Assembly: GCF_001190945.1 (NCBI RefSeq)
Contig: NZ_CP011112.1
Coordinates: 124,001-188,000 of the forward strand
Direction: 5' to 3'
Length of the DNA: 64,000 nt
Origin: Luteipulveratus mongoliensis
Lineage (GTDB): Bacteria; Actinomycetota; Actinomycetes; Actinomycetales; Dermatophilaceae
The position numbers were made by a program, and so were the translations under genes. Positions 42,352-51,037 of this stretch are shown one piece after another; the first letter of the stretch is position 1; the number at the start of each line of letters is the position of its first letter. Below the pieces are notes generated by a model. The model saw only the letters and a list, made by a program, of their open reading frames with translations, had not been told where the DNA came from and made no database searches.

Positions 42352-43872
42352 CTACGGCGTCGGGATGTGGGCTTCGAATGCCTCACCGGGCCGACTGGCC
42401 CGGTACTCGTCTGCCGCGGCCTCCAGCCGGAACTCCAACACCGCCACGTCGTGCGTCTGCAGCGCCTGCAGGACCCGATCGGGCGAGACTCGGAAGAACT
42501 CCCGCCGCAGGTTGACCTTGTTGAGCCGCTCGGCGGCGAAGGTGCGGTGCAGCATCGTCTCGACGCCCACAGCGTCATCGCTGAAGAACAACGCGTGCAC
42601 GTCGAACCTGAACGGCACTGACGCATCCCCCAGCTCCCGGATCCGATCCATCGGCTCCAGCCGCCGTGTCATCCCGATCTTGACGACCTGCTCACCGAAC
42701 GCGCCGACGTTGGAGATGACGTAGACGTACCCAGCGCGGATGTTCGCCGCCCGGTAGTCCGCCTGCGCGATCTCCTCATCGATGGCCGCGAGCTTAGCCT
42801 CCAGCTCCACTGCCGCAGCCTCGTCGCCGCTGTCGCGCAGCCGCTGGATCGAGTTCACGTAGTGGGCTCGCTCCTTGGCCAACCGTTCCTTCTCCTTGGC
42901 GATCTCGGCCTCGACAACGCGCTGCTCGCGCAGCTGCGCACGGTATTCCCGCTCGCGCTCCTTCTCCGCCGCGACGGCCTGGAGGTGGCGGGCTGCCAGC
43001 TCCAGCTCGCGCAGGCGCAGCTGGTGGTAATCGGCGGTGATGGTCAGGTCGATCATCCGGCCCTGCTTGGCGACCTGCTCCTGCACCTTGGTCAGGCGCT
43101 TCAGCGCGGACTCGAGGTTGCCGGCCTTGACTGACTTCACCGCACTCTCCGCCTCGGCGTTGTACCAGCGCAGCATGATGCGGCTCATCTGCCCGACGAA
43201 CGTGCGGCCCTTGGCCGAGGAGTTGTTGTAGGTGAAGTTGGTGGTGGCAACGGTGGCGATGCCGGTCTTGTTGGTGGCCTTGATTTGAGCGCGCACCGCC
43301 TCCAAGTCGGTCGCGAGCGTGGCAGAGGCCTCCGCGGGGTGCTCGTAGTCGTAGATGCCGAACTCGCTCTCCAGCTCGACGCGGTCGCGGTTGACGACAA
43401 CCTCATCACGGATCTGGTCGAGCTCGGTGCGGGTCGCCGTCACCTGCTGGGTCAGGTCGGTCTCTGTCGTGCGTAGCTGTTCGGTGCGCCGGGCGACCTC
43501 GGCCGCCTCGAGGCCACCGAACTGATCGACCACCGACCGCAAGGTGGCCACCTCTTGGCGTAGGCCGCGGTTCTCCTGCAGGAGCTGACCGGCGACCTTC
43601 TTGGCGTTGAAGGCGGTGACCTTGACATCCGACTGCACCTGCAGCGCCGGTGAGCTCGTGGCGCCGCCACCAGGGCTGCTGCTGTGTACTGCAGCGGATG
43701 GCTGGTCGGTGGACGTCGTTCGATCGGGCGCGGGAGCCGAGTCGATCTCGTCCTGCGTCACCTGCCCAGAACGGGAGACCTGGTTCGTCCAGGACGAGCC
43801 GTCCCACCACCGGTACTCATACCGGCCCCAAGGATCGGGGTGCCAACCCGGCGCAGCAGTTGATGTCGACAT
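42352..43872 (-). CDS. DUF2510 - DUF4041 - GIY-YIG (T5orf172/Mug113) nuclease, SNIPE-like
   Basis: A 506-residue protein starting at ATG 43872 behind GGAGGGGG. Residues 8-30 are a DUF2510 module (PGWHPDPWGRYEYRWWDGSS). Residues 85-340 are DUF4041: a coiled coil, then FGIYDYEHPAEASATLATDL and a long charged helix. Residues 380-470 are a GIY-YIG nuclease with GYVYVISN (381-388), KIGMTRR (398-404) and the metal Glu438 in VGVETMLHRTF. DUF4041 plus GIY-YIG is the core of SNIPE, an anti-phage nuclease that cuts phage DNA at the membrane on entry. Here DUF2510 takes the place of the transmembrane anchor and no hydrophobic helix is seen. Anti-phage function is inference. Confidence 0.85.
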   Translation of the reverse strand: MSTSTAAPGWHPDPWGRYEYRWWDGSSWTNQVSRSGQVTQDEIDSAPAPDRTTSTDQPSAAVHSSSPGGGATSSPALQVQSDVKVTAFNAKKVAGQLLQENRGLRQEVATLRSVVDQFGGLEAAEVARRTEQLRTTETDLTQQVTATRTELDQIRDEVVVNRDRVELESEFGIYDYEHPAEASATLATDLEAVRAQIKATNKTGIATVATTNFTYNNSSAKGRTFVGQMSRIMLRWYNAEAESAVKSVKAGNLESALKRLTKVQEQVAKQGRMIDLTITADYHQLRLRELELAARHLQAVAAEKEREREYRAQLREQRVVEAEIAKEKERLAKERAHYVNSIQRLRDSGDEAAAVELEAKLAAIDEEIAQADYRAANIRAGYVYVISNVGAFGEQVVKIGMTRRLEPMDRIRELGDASVPFRFDVHALFFSDDAVGVETMLHRTFAAERLNKVNLRREFFRVSPDRVLQALQTHDVAVLEFRLEAAADEYRASRPGEAFEAHIPTP

Positions 43873-44274
43873 GCCGTCCCCCTCCACCTACCCCTAGAAC
43901 CGCAGCGTAAGTCAGTGCGTGGACCCGGACGGAGTGATCGGCGAACACGAGCACCGCCTCGGCCGCACGTTGCGTCGGCACGCACTCGACCGGAGGTCCG
44001 GTTCTGACCTCGCGCAGCTCGCCCACCGTGTCGTCGCCTGACGCGACAGCATCTCGCGGCGCGTCTCCCATCTCCGCCTGCCACGCAGTCCAATGGCGCC
44101 GAATCCCACTGTCCCGCCGTCGAATCGGGCCTCGATGTCATCCACGGTCTTCCCTGCGCCGCCAAGCCAGCACGTTCACACCCATGTTCGATAGGGCACC
44201 ACGCGCTCCTGGACCAGACCCGAAGACCGAGACACTGAACCACGCCGTCAACAGAGGAAAACGGAGACAAACTC
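43873..44274. other. Gene-poor 400-base gap
   Basis: No gene is called. A minus-strand frame (44071-43817, with TVGELREVRTGPPVECVP) could be the end of a broken gene, but it has no clear start signal and runs into the start of the GIY-YIG gene in another frame. GGAGA for the plus-strand gene lies at its right end. Confidence 0.4.
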
Positions 44275-44910
44275 GTGGTCCCCATCGTCATCTCAGTCCT
44301 GGCACTCCTTGTCTCGGTCGGCACCGCCGTCCACACCTTCCGGCGCAACGTTCAGGCCGACATCCGAGGTCTGCTCACCGAGCTCACCTCCACCGACGCC
44401 GCAGCAGCGCGCACCCGCATCGCGACCGCCGCCCACGACGAGGAACTGACCGGCAAGGACATCTCGGACGCACAGATACGCCAGGACGTCTTCCTGCTGC
44501 TCTGGCGCATCCAACGGCTCGCGCTCCACCGCAAGGTCATCCAGGGCACCGCGCTCGTCGTCGACGAGACGGCACTGCTGTACCAACACCTCGAGCACAT
44601 CAACACCGACATCAACATCGTCTTCAAAAGACGAGCCCACCTGACCGGCTTCGATGAGTCCGTCCAGCTGGCCAACGCAGCGATCCAGGGCCTGCCGGAC
44701 GTGCGGGACTCCTGGGAGGTGAAGGTGCGGGCGGCCCCCCGAATCCTGCTGGCGTTCAACGGGATCGAGCCACAACCGTCAACTCCGCTGCCGACTCTGC
44801 TGGAGCTGCTGTGCACCCCGAGTACCTTCCTGGCCAGGGCGATCGTCGTACGCCTCCGCCGTTGGAACCTGTGGCTTCGTACCCGACTGAGCCGCCGGCT
44901 ACCGCGCTGA
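44275..44910 (+). CDS. Hypothetical protein with N-terminal membrane anchor
   Basis: A 211-residue protein starting with GTG 44275 (GGAGA seven bases before). Residues 1-20 (MVPIVISVLALLVSVGTAVH) are a membrane helix. The rest is soluble and helical (DIRGLLTELTSTDAAAARTR; QDVFLLLWRIQRLALHRKVI), ending with a basic LRTRLSRRLPR tail. The layout is like DUF4760-type membrane-anchored proteins, but the family is not certain. It lies between the SNIPE-like and NACHT genes, so it may be defence cargo. Confidence 0.62.
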   Translation: MVPIVISVLALLVSVGTAVHTFRRNVQADIRGLLTELTSTDAAAARTRIATAAHDEELTGKDISDAQIRQDVFLLLWRIQRLALHRKVIQGTALVVDETALLYQHLEHINTDINIVFKRRAHLTGFDESVQLANAAIQGLPDVRDSWEVKVRAAPRILLAFNGIEPQPSTPLPTLLELLCTPSTFLARAIVVRLRRWNLWLRTRLSRRLPR

Positions 44911-45025
44911 CCGAGTCGGATGAGCCCGTCAGACCTCCTCGCTGAGCTTCTCAGGTCGTCCGGGCTTTGAAGCTGTCAGGCACCGCTGACATGCCGTGTC
45001 ACTGGTCGCTTGATGTGTGCGGCTC

Positions 45026-45547
45026 TCAGCGCCGCAGCGTCTCACGAACCCGTGCGTGTCTGAAGCGATAGGTCATGCCGAACCGCCGAAGCAATCCAGA
45101 GTCGTTGGCTCGAGATAGCAGCTCCAGCAAATTCCACGGCAGCTGCCGGGTTACCGAGAACCACAGTAGGCCGAGGTAGTAGCGTCCACCTGCCGACACA
45201 AGGACCCCGCCGATCACTGGAAACATGATCAACTGCGAAACGGTAATGGCAAGCAGGATGATGCCCTGCGGTGAGCTCGTCCAAGGTGCGATCCACCAGT
45301 CGTCCCATGGCATGGACGGCCTCGTTCCGCCGAAGCTGTTGATTGCCCACACGAATCCGAGCAAGGTGGTAGTCCACAAAGCCGCCGCGAGTGCCCCGGC
45401 CGCGATGTTGCTATGAATATCGCGGCTGCTTGATATTCCAGAACTTATCGCTGGTCGCTTGTTGGCGCTAAGAAGAAGAGCGGTCGAATAGGGTGGCCAG
45501 AATGAATGATCCGGCCTGCGCTGTTGGCCGATAATACAGCGAACCAT
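45026..45547 (-). pseudogene. C-terminal part of the NACHT protein, separated by a +1 frameshift
   Basis: This frame holds two membrane segments (LAAALWTTTLLGFVWAINSF; IILLAITVSQLIMFPVIGGV) and ends YRFRHARVRETLRR after PWNLLELLSRANDSGLLRRF. That ending (WNL...FLxxA..RGxLR..G..YxFRHARLQ..L) is the standard C-terminus of actinobacterial NACHT NTPases. It is in the +1 frame relative to the NACHT gene, whose stop at 45468 follows a TCT repeat. It therefore belongs to that gene rather than being a separate protein. Confidence 0.65.
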
Positions 45548-47264
45548 CCGAACGATGCCCCGACAGAATGACCGGCAATATCGGAATGAGAGTTACGAGG
45601 ATCGCGACAGGTATCGTTGCCCATGACCAGCGAAACCCCACTTTCCTTGGCACCGTTCGACCCTCACTCGAACGCCGGAAACCGATCCGGCCAAGAAGCT
45701 CTCGGTGAGAATCGAGCGCATCAGCCATAAACATCACGATACCCATGGCAATTGCCACATTCAGGGCAATGGCGACGGCCGCAACGCCCGCCATTATCGT
45801 GGCCGTGCCGAATGACTCCGAAAGCCCTTCCAAGAACACGATCACCCCCATCGTGGCGCCCAATCGAATCGGAACGGATGTCAAAACGTAACCAACCGCC
45901 GATTCAGTGATCCGCTTCCTCGGAACGCACGCCAAAACAATTGCGGCCAACTCTATTCCGAACGGCGTGGCAAGATCTGAGTATTGGGAATCGATCTGAT
46001 ACCAGTAGCTGAGTAGGCCGACTCGGACAGCGTCAAGGACGCCGAACACCACTCCAGCAATAGTGGCGCCCAAAAGAATCGTCGCCCAGTACGGCGCGAC
46101 ATCTCCTACATCCCACCATGCAAAGTCGTCGAGTCCGGTTCGGTCCTGAACCTTCGCAATGGTGCGCAAACTCCTGCGGTCTCGTTCCTTGCGAGACCTA
46201 GTGCTCGTTGCGGAACTGAGCATCGACTCCACCCCAGCCGCCATGAGTGACGCCTCAACCTCGACCTGCGTAGCCGACTGAGTAACGAGTTCCGCCGGCG
46301 CGCCATGGCCCGCTCGGGCGAGATTCCGCGCAAACGTGAGGTAGAGCGGACGGCTGAGGACCATGTAGGCGGCCGAATCTCTGCCGCCCTCAATTCGATC
46401 TGCGACCCTAAGCCAGTCAGAGTTCTGCGCGCCAGAGATCCTGAGCTCTCGGGCGACGAGAACCTCGTCGAGTGGCTCTATGGTGATGATCTCAACCAAG
46501 TTGTCATGGGGGGATTCGATTAGACGCAGTCGGCTCTCTCGCGTGAATATGATCCAGTTGCGGAGTCCTGACTCGCGCAGCTTTTCGACGAAGTCTTCCG
46601 ATTGCTCGAGTGCCATCTCGTCGAGGCCGTCAAGGAGTAAATAAATCTTTCCCTGTGCGAGCATCCTCGCGATCTGCTCATGGTCACTCCGAGATCCCGT
46701 GTGGCGCCGCAAGGTTTCGTTGATCCTCCGCGCAAGCCAGTCGCCGACGTCCTCGGCCGAGTTCCACGTGCTAAGCGCCACCCTGATGGCCGCATCACCC
46801 TCGCGTGCTCTGCCCAAGGCTATCTCCTGCGCCAGGGTGGTCTTTCCTGACCCTTCCGGGCCGACCACGACCGCTGGTCCGGCTGCCGACGCGAGGCGCG
46901 ACCGCAGGACAGGTGAATCGACTGGTCGGCCCGATCTGGAGGAGGTCCATGAGAGGCTCAGGTGGTCCTCAGGGCCAGCGATGCGAGAGTCCATTGTTCG
47001 CCACGACTCTAGTCCAACGGCATGCGCGGCAGCGACGATTGCTGATTCGCTGGGACGCTCGCCGCCGTTTGTTATCCGCGCGTGGATTGCCCCGATGATG
47101 CCTCCTGTTTCCAAGGTCAGAGACAGGAAAGTGTCAAGCTTTCCCGCCGCCTCGCCGCGAGCTGCTTGGAAGACCATCACCATGAGGGCGACCCCGAGGT
47201 AGAGCCAGACGGGAACACGATTTCGCATGAGCAACATCTTGCCGAAGCCATCAATCGGGCCCAC
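45468..47264 (-). CDS. NACHT domain NTPase with C-terminal membrane region, frameshifted
   Basis: A 598-residue product from GTG 47264 (GAGGG five bases before). It has an N-terminal membrane segment (about 16-35), Walker A GPEGSGKTT (135-143), Walker B IYLLLDGLDEM (207-217), a NACHT arginine-sensor region (WIIFTRESR) and four or five C-terminal helices. NACHT proteins are STAND NTPases; many bacterial ones give anti-phage defence by sensing and oligomerising. The frame ends at a TAG within (TCT)3-TAG, and the family C-terminus continues in +1 at 45026. The gene has clearly more A+T than its neighbours, a sign of transfer. Result is either a truncated protein, a dead gene or a programmed +1 shift. 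Confidence 0.83.
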   Translation of the reverse strand: MGPIDGFGKMLLMRNRVPVWLYLGVALMVMVFQAARGEAAGKLDTFLSLTLETGGIIGAIHARITNGGERPSESAIVAAAHAVGLESWRTMDSRIAGPEDHLSLSWTSSRSGRPVDSPVLRSRLASAAGPAVVVGPEGSGKTTLAQEIALGRAREGDAAIRVALSTWNSAEDVGDWLARRINETLRRHTGSRSDHEQIARMLAQGKIYLLLDGLDEMALEQSEDFVEKLRESGLRNWIIFTRESRLRLIESPHDNLVEIITIEPLDEVLVARELRISGAQNSDWLRVADRIEGGRDSAAYMVLSRPLYLTFARNLARAGHGAPAELVTQSATQVEVEASLMAAGVESMLSSATSTRSRKERDRRSLRTIAKVQDRTGLDDFAWWDVGDVAPYWATILLGATIAGVVFGVLDAVRVGLLSYWYQIDSQYSDLATPFGIELAAIVLACVPRKRITESAVGYVLTSVPIRLGATMGVIVFLEGLSESFGTATIMAGVAAVAIALNVAIAMGIVMFMADALDSHRELLGRIGFRRSSEGRTVPRKVGFRWSWATIPVAILVTLIPILPVILSGHRSDGSLYYRPTAQAGSFILATLFDRSSS

Positions 47265-47689
47265 GGCGACCCTCGGTGACTCCGACTGTCATGACGCGCT
47301 CGATATGTCAGTGGTCGGGCCTGCTGCTCGACCGAGAAAGTCCACCAACGGTGCGCCAGTCCCGGACGCTTCCGGCCGCCAACTGCAAAGTTATGCTCAG
47401 CCGACGTGGCCGGGCAGACCTTCGGCGCTGACCGGATCGTCGTCACCAGCAGGTTCTCACCGTGACTTGCTTGTAGACGAGCTTGCTGACTGACATCATC
47501 CCTGCCGCGTTCGGGTGGTGCAGGCACACCTTGAACAGATCGGATGAACGGCTCTGGACCCAGGCCGTGCGAGCGGCGCAAATCGGCAACGCGCGACTCC
47601 TTCAACTGGTCGTCGATCGATCAAGTGTCTTCTGTCTCACGTGTCTCGAACTCGTCAGTAAGTTCCAAATTTGTCCCGCTGACCGCCAC
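47265..47689. other. Gene-poor 425-base gap
   Basis: No supported gene, RNA or repeat was seen between the NACHT start and the 3' end of the AAA ATPase gene. It probably contains the NACHT promoter and the right border of the acquired segment. Confidence 0.4.
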
Positions 47690-48904
47690 TCAGGTGTGGG
47701 CGCGGAGGTAGCGTCCGAAGTGGGGGACGGTGAACGCGATCCGGCCGCGCTCTCCGGAGTAGATCAGACCCTTCTTCAGCAGCGCATCCCTTGCAGGAGA
47801 AAGGGATTGGGGCTTCCGACCCAGGATCACCGCAACGTCGGACGTCGGCACCGACTCGATCTCGTCGAGCTGCTCGTCAGCGTCCTCCGCGATCGCGACG
47901 GCCGCATCGGCCATGGCTCGGAGGTACTCGCGCTCGCCGGGAGTCGCTCTCTCGTAACGGGATCCGAAGAATCCGACCGCCAGCTCCGACTCAGCCTCAG
48001 GAGCAGCAACGGCAATATCGGAGCCCGTGATCGGCGACCGCGGCGCCACGTCCCAGGCGACTTTGCCGTACGCCTGGATGAAGTACGGGTAGCCGCCGGT
48101 CGCGACGTACATCGCCTCCAACGCCTCGGGCGTGAAGTCCGCATCCTCTTCCTTGGCCGGCATCTGCAGCGCCCGGTCGGCGGCGTCGCGCGGGAGACGA
48201 TCGATGCGGGCGTACCGAAAGAGCCTCTCGCTGTAGGACTTTGACGCCGAGAGCACTGCGGGGAGGTGCGGCAGTCCGGCGCCGACAACGATCACTGGAA
48301 GCGACGACTGGCTGATCTCGTGGCACGCCGCGCACAGTGCGGACACGTCGTCCGGGTGCAGGTCCTGCATCTCGTCGATGAAGATGCCGATGCCCTTGCC
48401 GACGTCGGCCGCGAGCCCGCCCACGTCGGAGAGCAGCTCGACGAGGTCGATCTCGATGTCGCCCGAGTCAGCGCGCCCCGACACGGCCGGCGCGTCGATG
48501 CCCGGGTTCCAACGGTCGCGCAGCTTGGCGCCCGGCTCGACCGCGCGGTGGGCGAACGACTTGATGACGCCAAGTACGTGGTCGACGTCGTCAGCCTGCG
48601 GGTGGCCGAGCTCGCGTACGGCAACGTGGAGTGCCGCGGAGAGCGGTCGGCGCAGGCGCTGCTCGGGTCGCGCCTCGAGCTTGCCGGTGCCCCAGTCCGC
48701 GCGGACCGCGGCCGAGCGCAGCGCGTTGAGCAGCACCGTCTTACCGACGCCGCGCAGACCGGTGAGGACGACCGACCGCTCGGGGCGGCCGCGCGCGATG
48801 CGCTCGATGACGACCGCGAACGTCTCCAGCTCGCTGTCGCGACCGGCCAGCTCGGGTGGGCGCTGGCCCGCGCCCGGGGCGTACGGGTTCCTGATCGGGT
48901 CCAC
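47690..48904 (-). CDS. AAA/ORC-like ATPase
   Basis: A 404-residue protein: LAGRDSELETFAVVIERI is the ORC/STAND-type N-terminus, Walker A is TGLRGVGKT (48-56), and Walker B GIGIFIDEMQDL (171-182). YVATGGYPYFIQAYGKVAWD is the sensor/lid region, and the C-terminus (VPTSDVAVILGRKPQSLSPARDALLKKGLIYSGERGRIAFTVP) is a winged helix. Related actinobacterial proteins are widespread as single genes with no firm role; DNA binding is probable. Its base composition is that of the core genome. Confidence 0.86.
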   Translation of the reverse strand: MDPIRNPYAPGAGQRPPELAGRDSELETFAVVIERIARGRPERSVVLTGLRGVGKTVLLNALRSAAVRADWGTGKLEARPEQRLRRPLSAALHVAVRELGHPQADDVDHVLGVIKSFAHRAVEPGAKLRDRWNPGIDAPAVSGRADSGDIEIDLVELLSDVGGLAADVGKGIGIFIDEMQDLHPDDVSALCAACHEISQSSLPVIVVGAGLPHLPAVLSASKSYSERLFRYARIDRLPRDAADRALQMPAKEEDADFTPEALEAMYVATGGYPYFIQAYGKVAWDVAPRSPITGSDIAVAAPEAESELAVGFFGSRYERATPGEREYLRAMADAAVAIAEDADEQLDEIESVPTSDVAVILGRKPQSLSPARDALLKKGLIYSGERGRIAFTVPHFGRYLRAHT

Positions 48905-48996
48905 GATTGCAGCGTATGGGCGGCTCTAGCGTGAACCCGAGATTTCCCTAGCGAACCCGATCGCGTGTCGCGCAGCTCGTGGCGACGTAGTTTGCT

Positions 48997-50010
48997 GTGG
49001 TGCCCGTCAACCAGCTCGACGTCACCGACGAAGCCGCCCTTCGGCAGGCCCATGCAGCGACCGAGCGGTCCGCGGCCGTCGACCGTCCGTGGTTCGAGCC
49101 ACAGCCGTACGACGAGTGGGTCGCGGAGGTGCGGCACCTGGACGCGGGCGAGCGCCAGGAGTGGTGGGCGGCGTACGACGGTGGTCAGGTCGTCGGGACC
49201 GCCCACGCCTCCGTCCCGCTGTGGAGCAACACGTGGGTGGTCTGGGTGACGCTGCACGTCGACCCCGACTTCCGCGGGCAGGGCCACGGCACGGCCTTGG
49301 TCGAAGCCCTCGTCGAGCGCACCCGCGAGCTCGGGCGCACCAGCCTGATGGTCGAGTTCCACGTGCCGGGCGACGACCTGGAGGGCCACCCGTACCGCCG
49401 CTTCGCGACAGCTCGCGGATTCGAGCCGATCTGGGTCGAGAACGTCCGCCACCTGCCGCTGCCCGTGCCCGACGACCTGCTCGACCGGACGGGCGAGAGG
49501 TCCGCGAAGGCCGCGACGGCGTACGACATCCAGGTGTTTGCGGGGCGCGTGCCGGTGGAGCACCTGCCCGGGAGGTGCGAGCTGCACAGCCTGCTCGGTG
49601 TCGATGCACCGACCGGGAGCGTGCAGTTCGAGGCCGGGGCCATGACGCCCGAGCGGATGCGGTCACGGGACGCCCTCGAGGAACAGCAGGGGCGCGTACG
49701 CCTGACTGCGCTGGCCATCGCGCGTGACACTCGGGCCGTCGCAGCGCACTCAGACCTCGTCGTCCCGCCGGCGCCATCGACCCAGGTCTGGCAGTGGGGG
49801 ACGTACGTGCACCGCGATCACCGGGGGCACCAGCTCGGCATGGCGACGAAGGTCGCCAACCTGCGCTACCTGCAGGAGCACTTCCCCGGACGAACCCTCG
49901 TGCGGACGAGCAATGCGGACAACAACGCCCACATGGTCTCGATCAACGAGGACCTCGGCTTCGAACTGGTCGAACGCGCCCCGCGCATGGGGCGGACCGT
50001 CTCAGAGTGA
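48997..50010 (+). CDS. Tandem GNAT-domain acetyltransferase
   Basis: The 337-residue protein has two GNAT domains. The first (about 1-165) has LHVDPDFRGQGHGTALVEAL with a clean RGQGHG loop. The second (about 170-337) has WGTYVHRDHRGHQLGMATKVANLRYLQ and ends VSINEDLGFELVERA, the mycothiol-synthase-like arrangement. Two GTG codons at 48997 and 49000 compete as start. Acceptor unknown; MshD-like N-acetylation of a small molecule is a possibility. Confidence 0.87.
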   Translation: MVPVNQLDVTDEAALRQAHAATERSAAVDRPWFEPQPYDEWVAEVRHLDAGERQEWWAAYDGGQVVGTAHASVPLWSNTWVVWVTLHVDPDFRGQGHGTALVEALVERTRELGRTSLMVEFHVPGDDLEGHPYRRFATARGFEPIWVENVRHLPLPVPDDLLDRTGERSAKAATAYDIQVFAGRVPVEHLPGRCELHSLLGVDAPTGSVQFEAGAMTPERMRSRDALEEQQGRVRLTALAIARDTRAVAAHSDLVVPPAPSTQVWQWGTYVHRDHRGHQLGMATKVANLRYLQEHFPGRTLVRTSNADNNAHMVSINEDLGFELVERAPRMGRTVSE

Positions 50011-50024
50011 GCGGGTGCCGACGT

Positions 50025-50543
50025 TTACGAGGGCGCGCGCCAGATCTGCCGTGGTTTGTATCCGTCGCGGCGTAGCCAGTGCTCGGTGTAGACGATCCGA
50101 GTCGGCGTGATGATCGTGAGCGGGTCGCGGGGTGGTTCGTCGACGGGACGGCCACGCTCGACGTGGTCGGACTGCCATCGGAATGCTTCCCAGTAGTCGT
50201 CGGCACCGGGGTCATCGCGTTCGAGCGTGCGTGCGGTGCCGAAGACCTGCGCGCCACGGCTACTGGCCTGGCCGACCAGCGGCGCAAAGATGCCGACCGA
50301 AACCCTCGGGTCGCGGCGCAGGTTGCGTGACTTCGATGAGGCGTTCCAGCTGGTGTACATGATCTCGAGCGCGAGGTTGTAGAACCGCACCGGCGTTGCC
50401 GCCGGCGACCCGTCGGAGGCGACCGTGGCGATCACGGCCATGTTCTGTGTCGACAGCAGGTTGAGGATCCGCTCCTCAAGCCGCTCTCGAGGCAGGTCTT
50501 GGTCAGGAGACGGTCCGGCAAGCCAGGGGTTGGTCAACGGCAT
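50025..50543 (-). CDS. Pyridoxamine 5'-phosphate oxidase-like FMN-binding protein
   Basis: A 172-residue split-barrel flavoprotein: LSTQNMAVIATVASDGSPAATPVRF, SSKSRNLRRDPRVSVGIF and PTRIVYTEHWLRRDG match PPOX-class F420/FMN-dependent proteins. Probably an FMN- or F420-dependent reductase. It is convergent with the GNAT gene (14 bases). Confidence 0.85.
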   Translation of the reverse strand: MPLTNPWLAGPSPDQDLPRERLEERILNLLSTQNMAVIATVASDGSPAATPVRFYNLALEIMYTSWNASSKSRNLRRDPRVSVGIFAPLVGQASSRGAQVFGTARTLERDDPGADDYWEAFRWQSDHVERGRPVDEPPRDPLTIITPTRIVYTEHWLRRDGYKPRQIWRAPS

Positions 50544-50570
50544 ACCCGCATCGTGCCGGACCGCTACCGG

Positions 50571-50720
50571 TCATGCAGGGCGGGGCGGTTGATTCGCCGC
50601 CGGTGGCGCCAGCCACTGTGCGGGGCAGCGGTGGACGAGGTCTTCGACGGGCATCCCGCAGTCACGGCAGATGTGCCAGCTGCTGGTGCAAGCGCGATTC
50701 TGGCGGATCCACTCCGTCAT
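50571..50720 (-). CDS. Small zinc-ribbon-like protein
   Basis: A 49-residue protein, MTEWIRQNRACTSSWHICRD then CGMPVEDLVHRCPAQW. Cys and His are spaced as CRDCG...HRC, which could bind zinc. AAGGAG lies before ATG 50720. Small proteins of this type occur in actinobacteria; no function is known. It precedes the PPOX gene by 27 bases and may share its transcript. Confidence 0.5.
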   Translation of the reverse strand: MTEWIRQNRACTSSWHICRDCGMPVEDLVHRCPAQWLAPPAANQPPRPA

Positions 50721-51037
50721 GAGGCGCTGACTCCTTCTCGCATCGTTGACATCAACAGGGGGAAAAACGCAGCCGCCCCGCGTCAGCTCGCGGCCACAGC
50801 GCGCTGACACGGGACGACCGGGGCGCCAACCCGTTCCCACGGAAGACACCCATCCCCACTAATGGAGACGACCGAACCCCTCAGCTCTGTCGCGAGGACA
50901 CCTCCCCGCCCCTTCACGCAGGTCCGTTCACAGCGGGATCGCCCGACACGAGTTTCGGAACCGACGGAACCGACCGGCGTACGGCGTCGTCTTTGCTTCT
51001 GTAAATTTGCTGATGCAAACCTCAGGAGCTGATCCTC
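50721..51037. other. 317-base non-coding region upstream of the vWA gene
   Basis: No gene. It should hold the promoters for the vWA gene (plus) and the small zinc-ribbon gene (minus). A small hairpin TTTGC, TGAT, GCAAA is close to the vWA ATG. No riboswitch class was recognised. Confidence 0.4.

Noticed and set aside
42169-42621. 150-residue plus-strand frame upstream of MobC remnant
   Set aside because: Its second half is antisense to the GIY-YIG gene, and the first half (LPAVYPESWDDHNARHHLEA) matched no family I know.
43817-44071. 84-residue minus-strand frame upstream of the SNIPE-like gene
   Set aside because: No ribosome binding site or family match, and it overlaps the real start; left as possible debris.
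47500-47680. Possible tRNA attachment site at the island border
   Set aside because: No cloverleaf or T-loop consensus seen in this gap or in 39.6-40.1 kb.
48292-49587. 431-residue minus-strand frame over the tandem GNAT gene
   Set aside because: Antisense to a clear GNAT protein and crosses into the AAA ATPase out of frame; no motif.
50721-51037. Possible riboswitch upstream of the vWA surface protein
   Set aside because: Only a five-base-pair hairpin near the start codon was visible; no conserved riboswitch core recognised.
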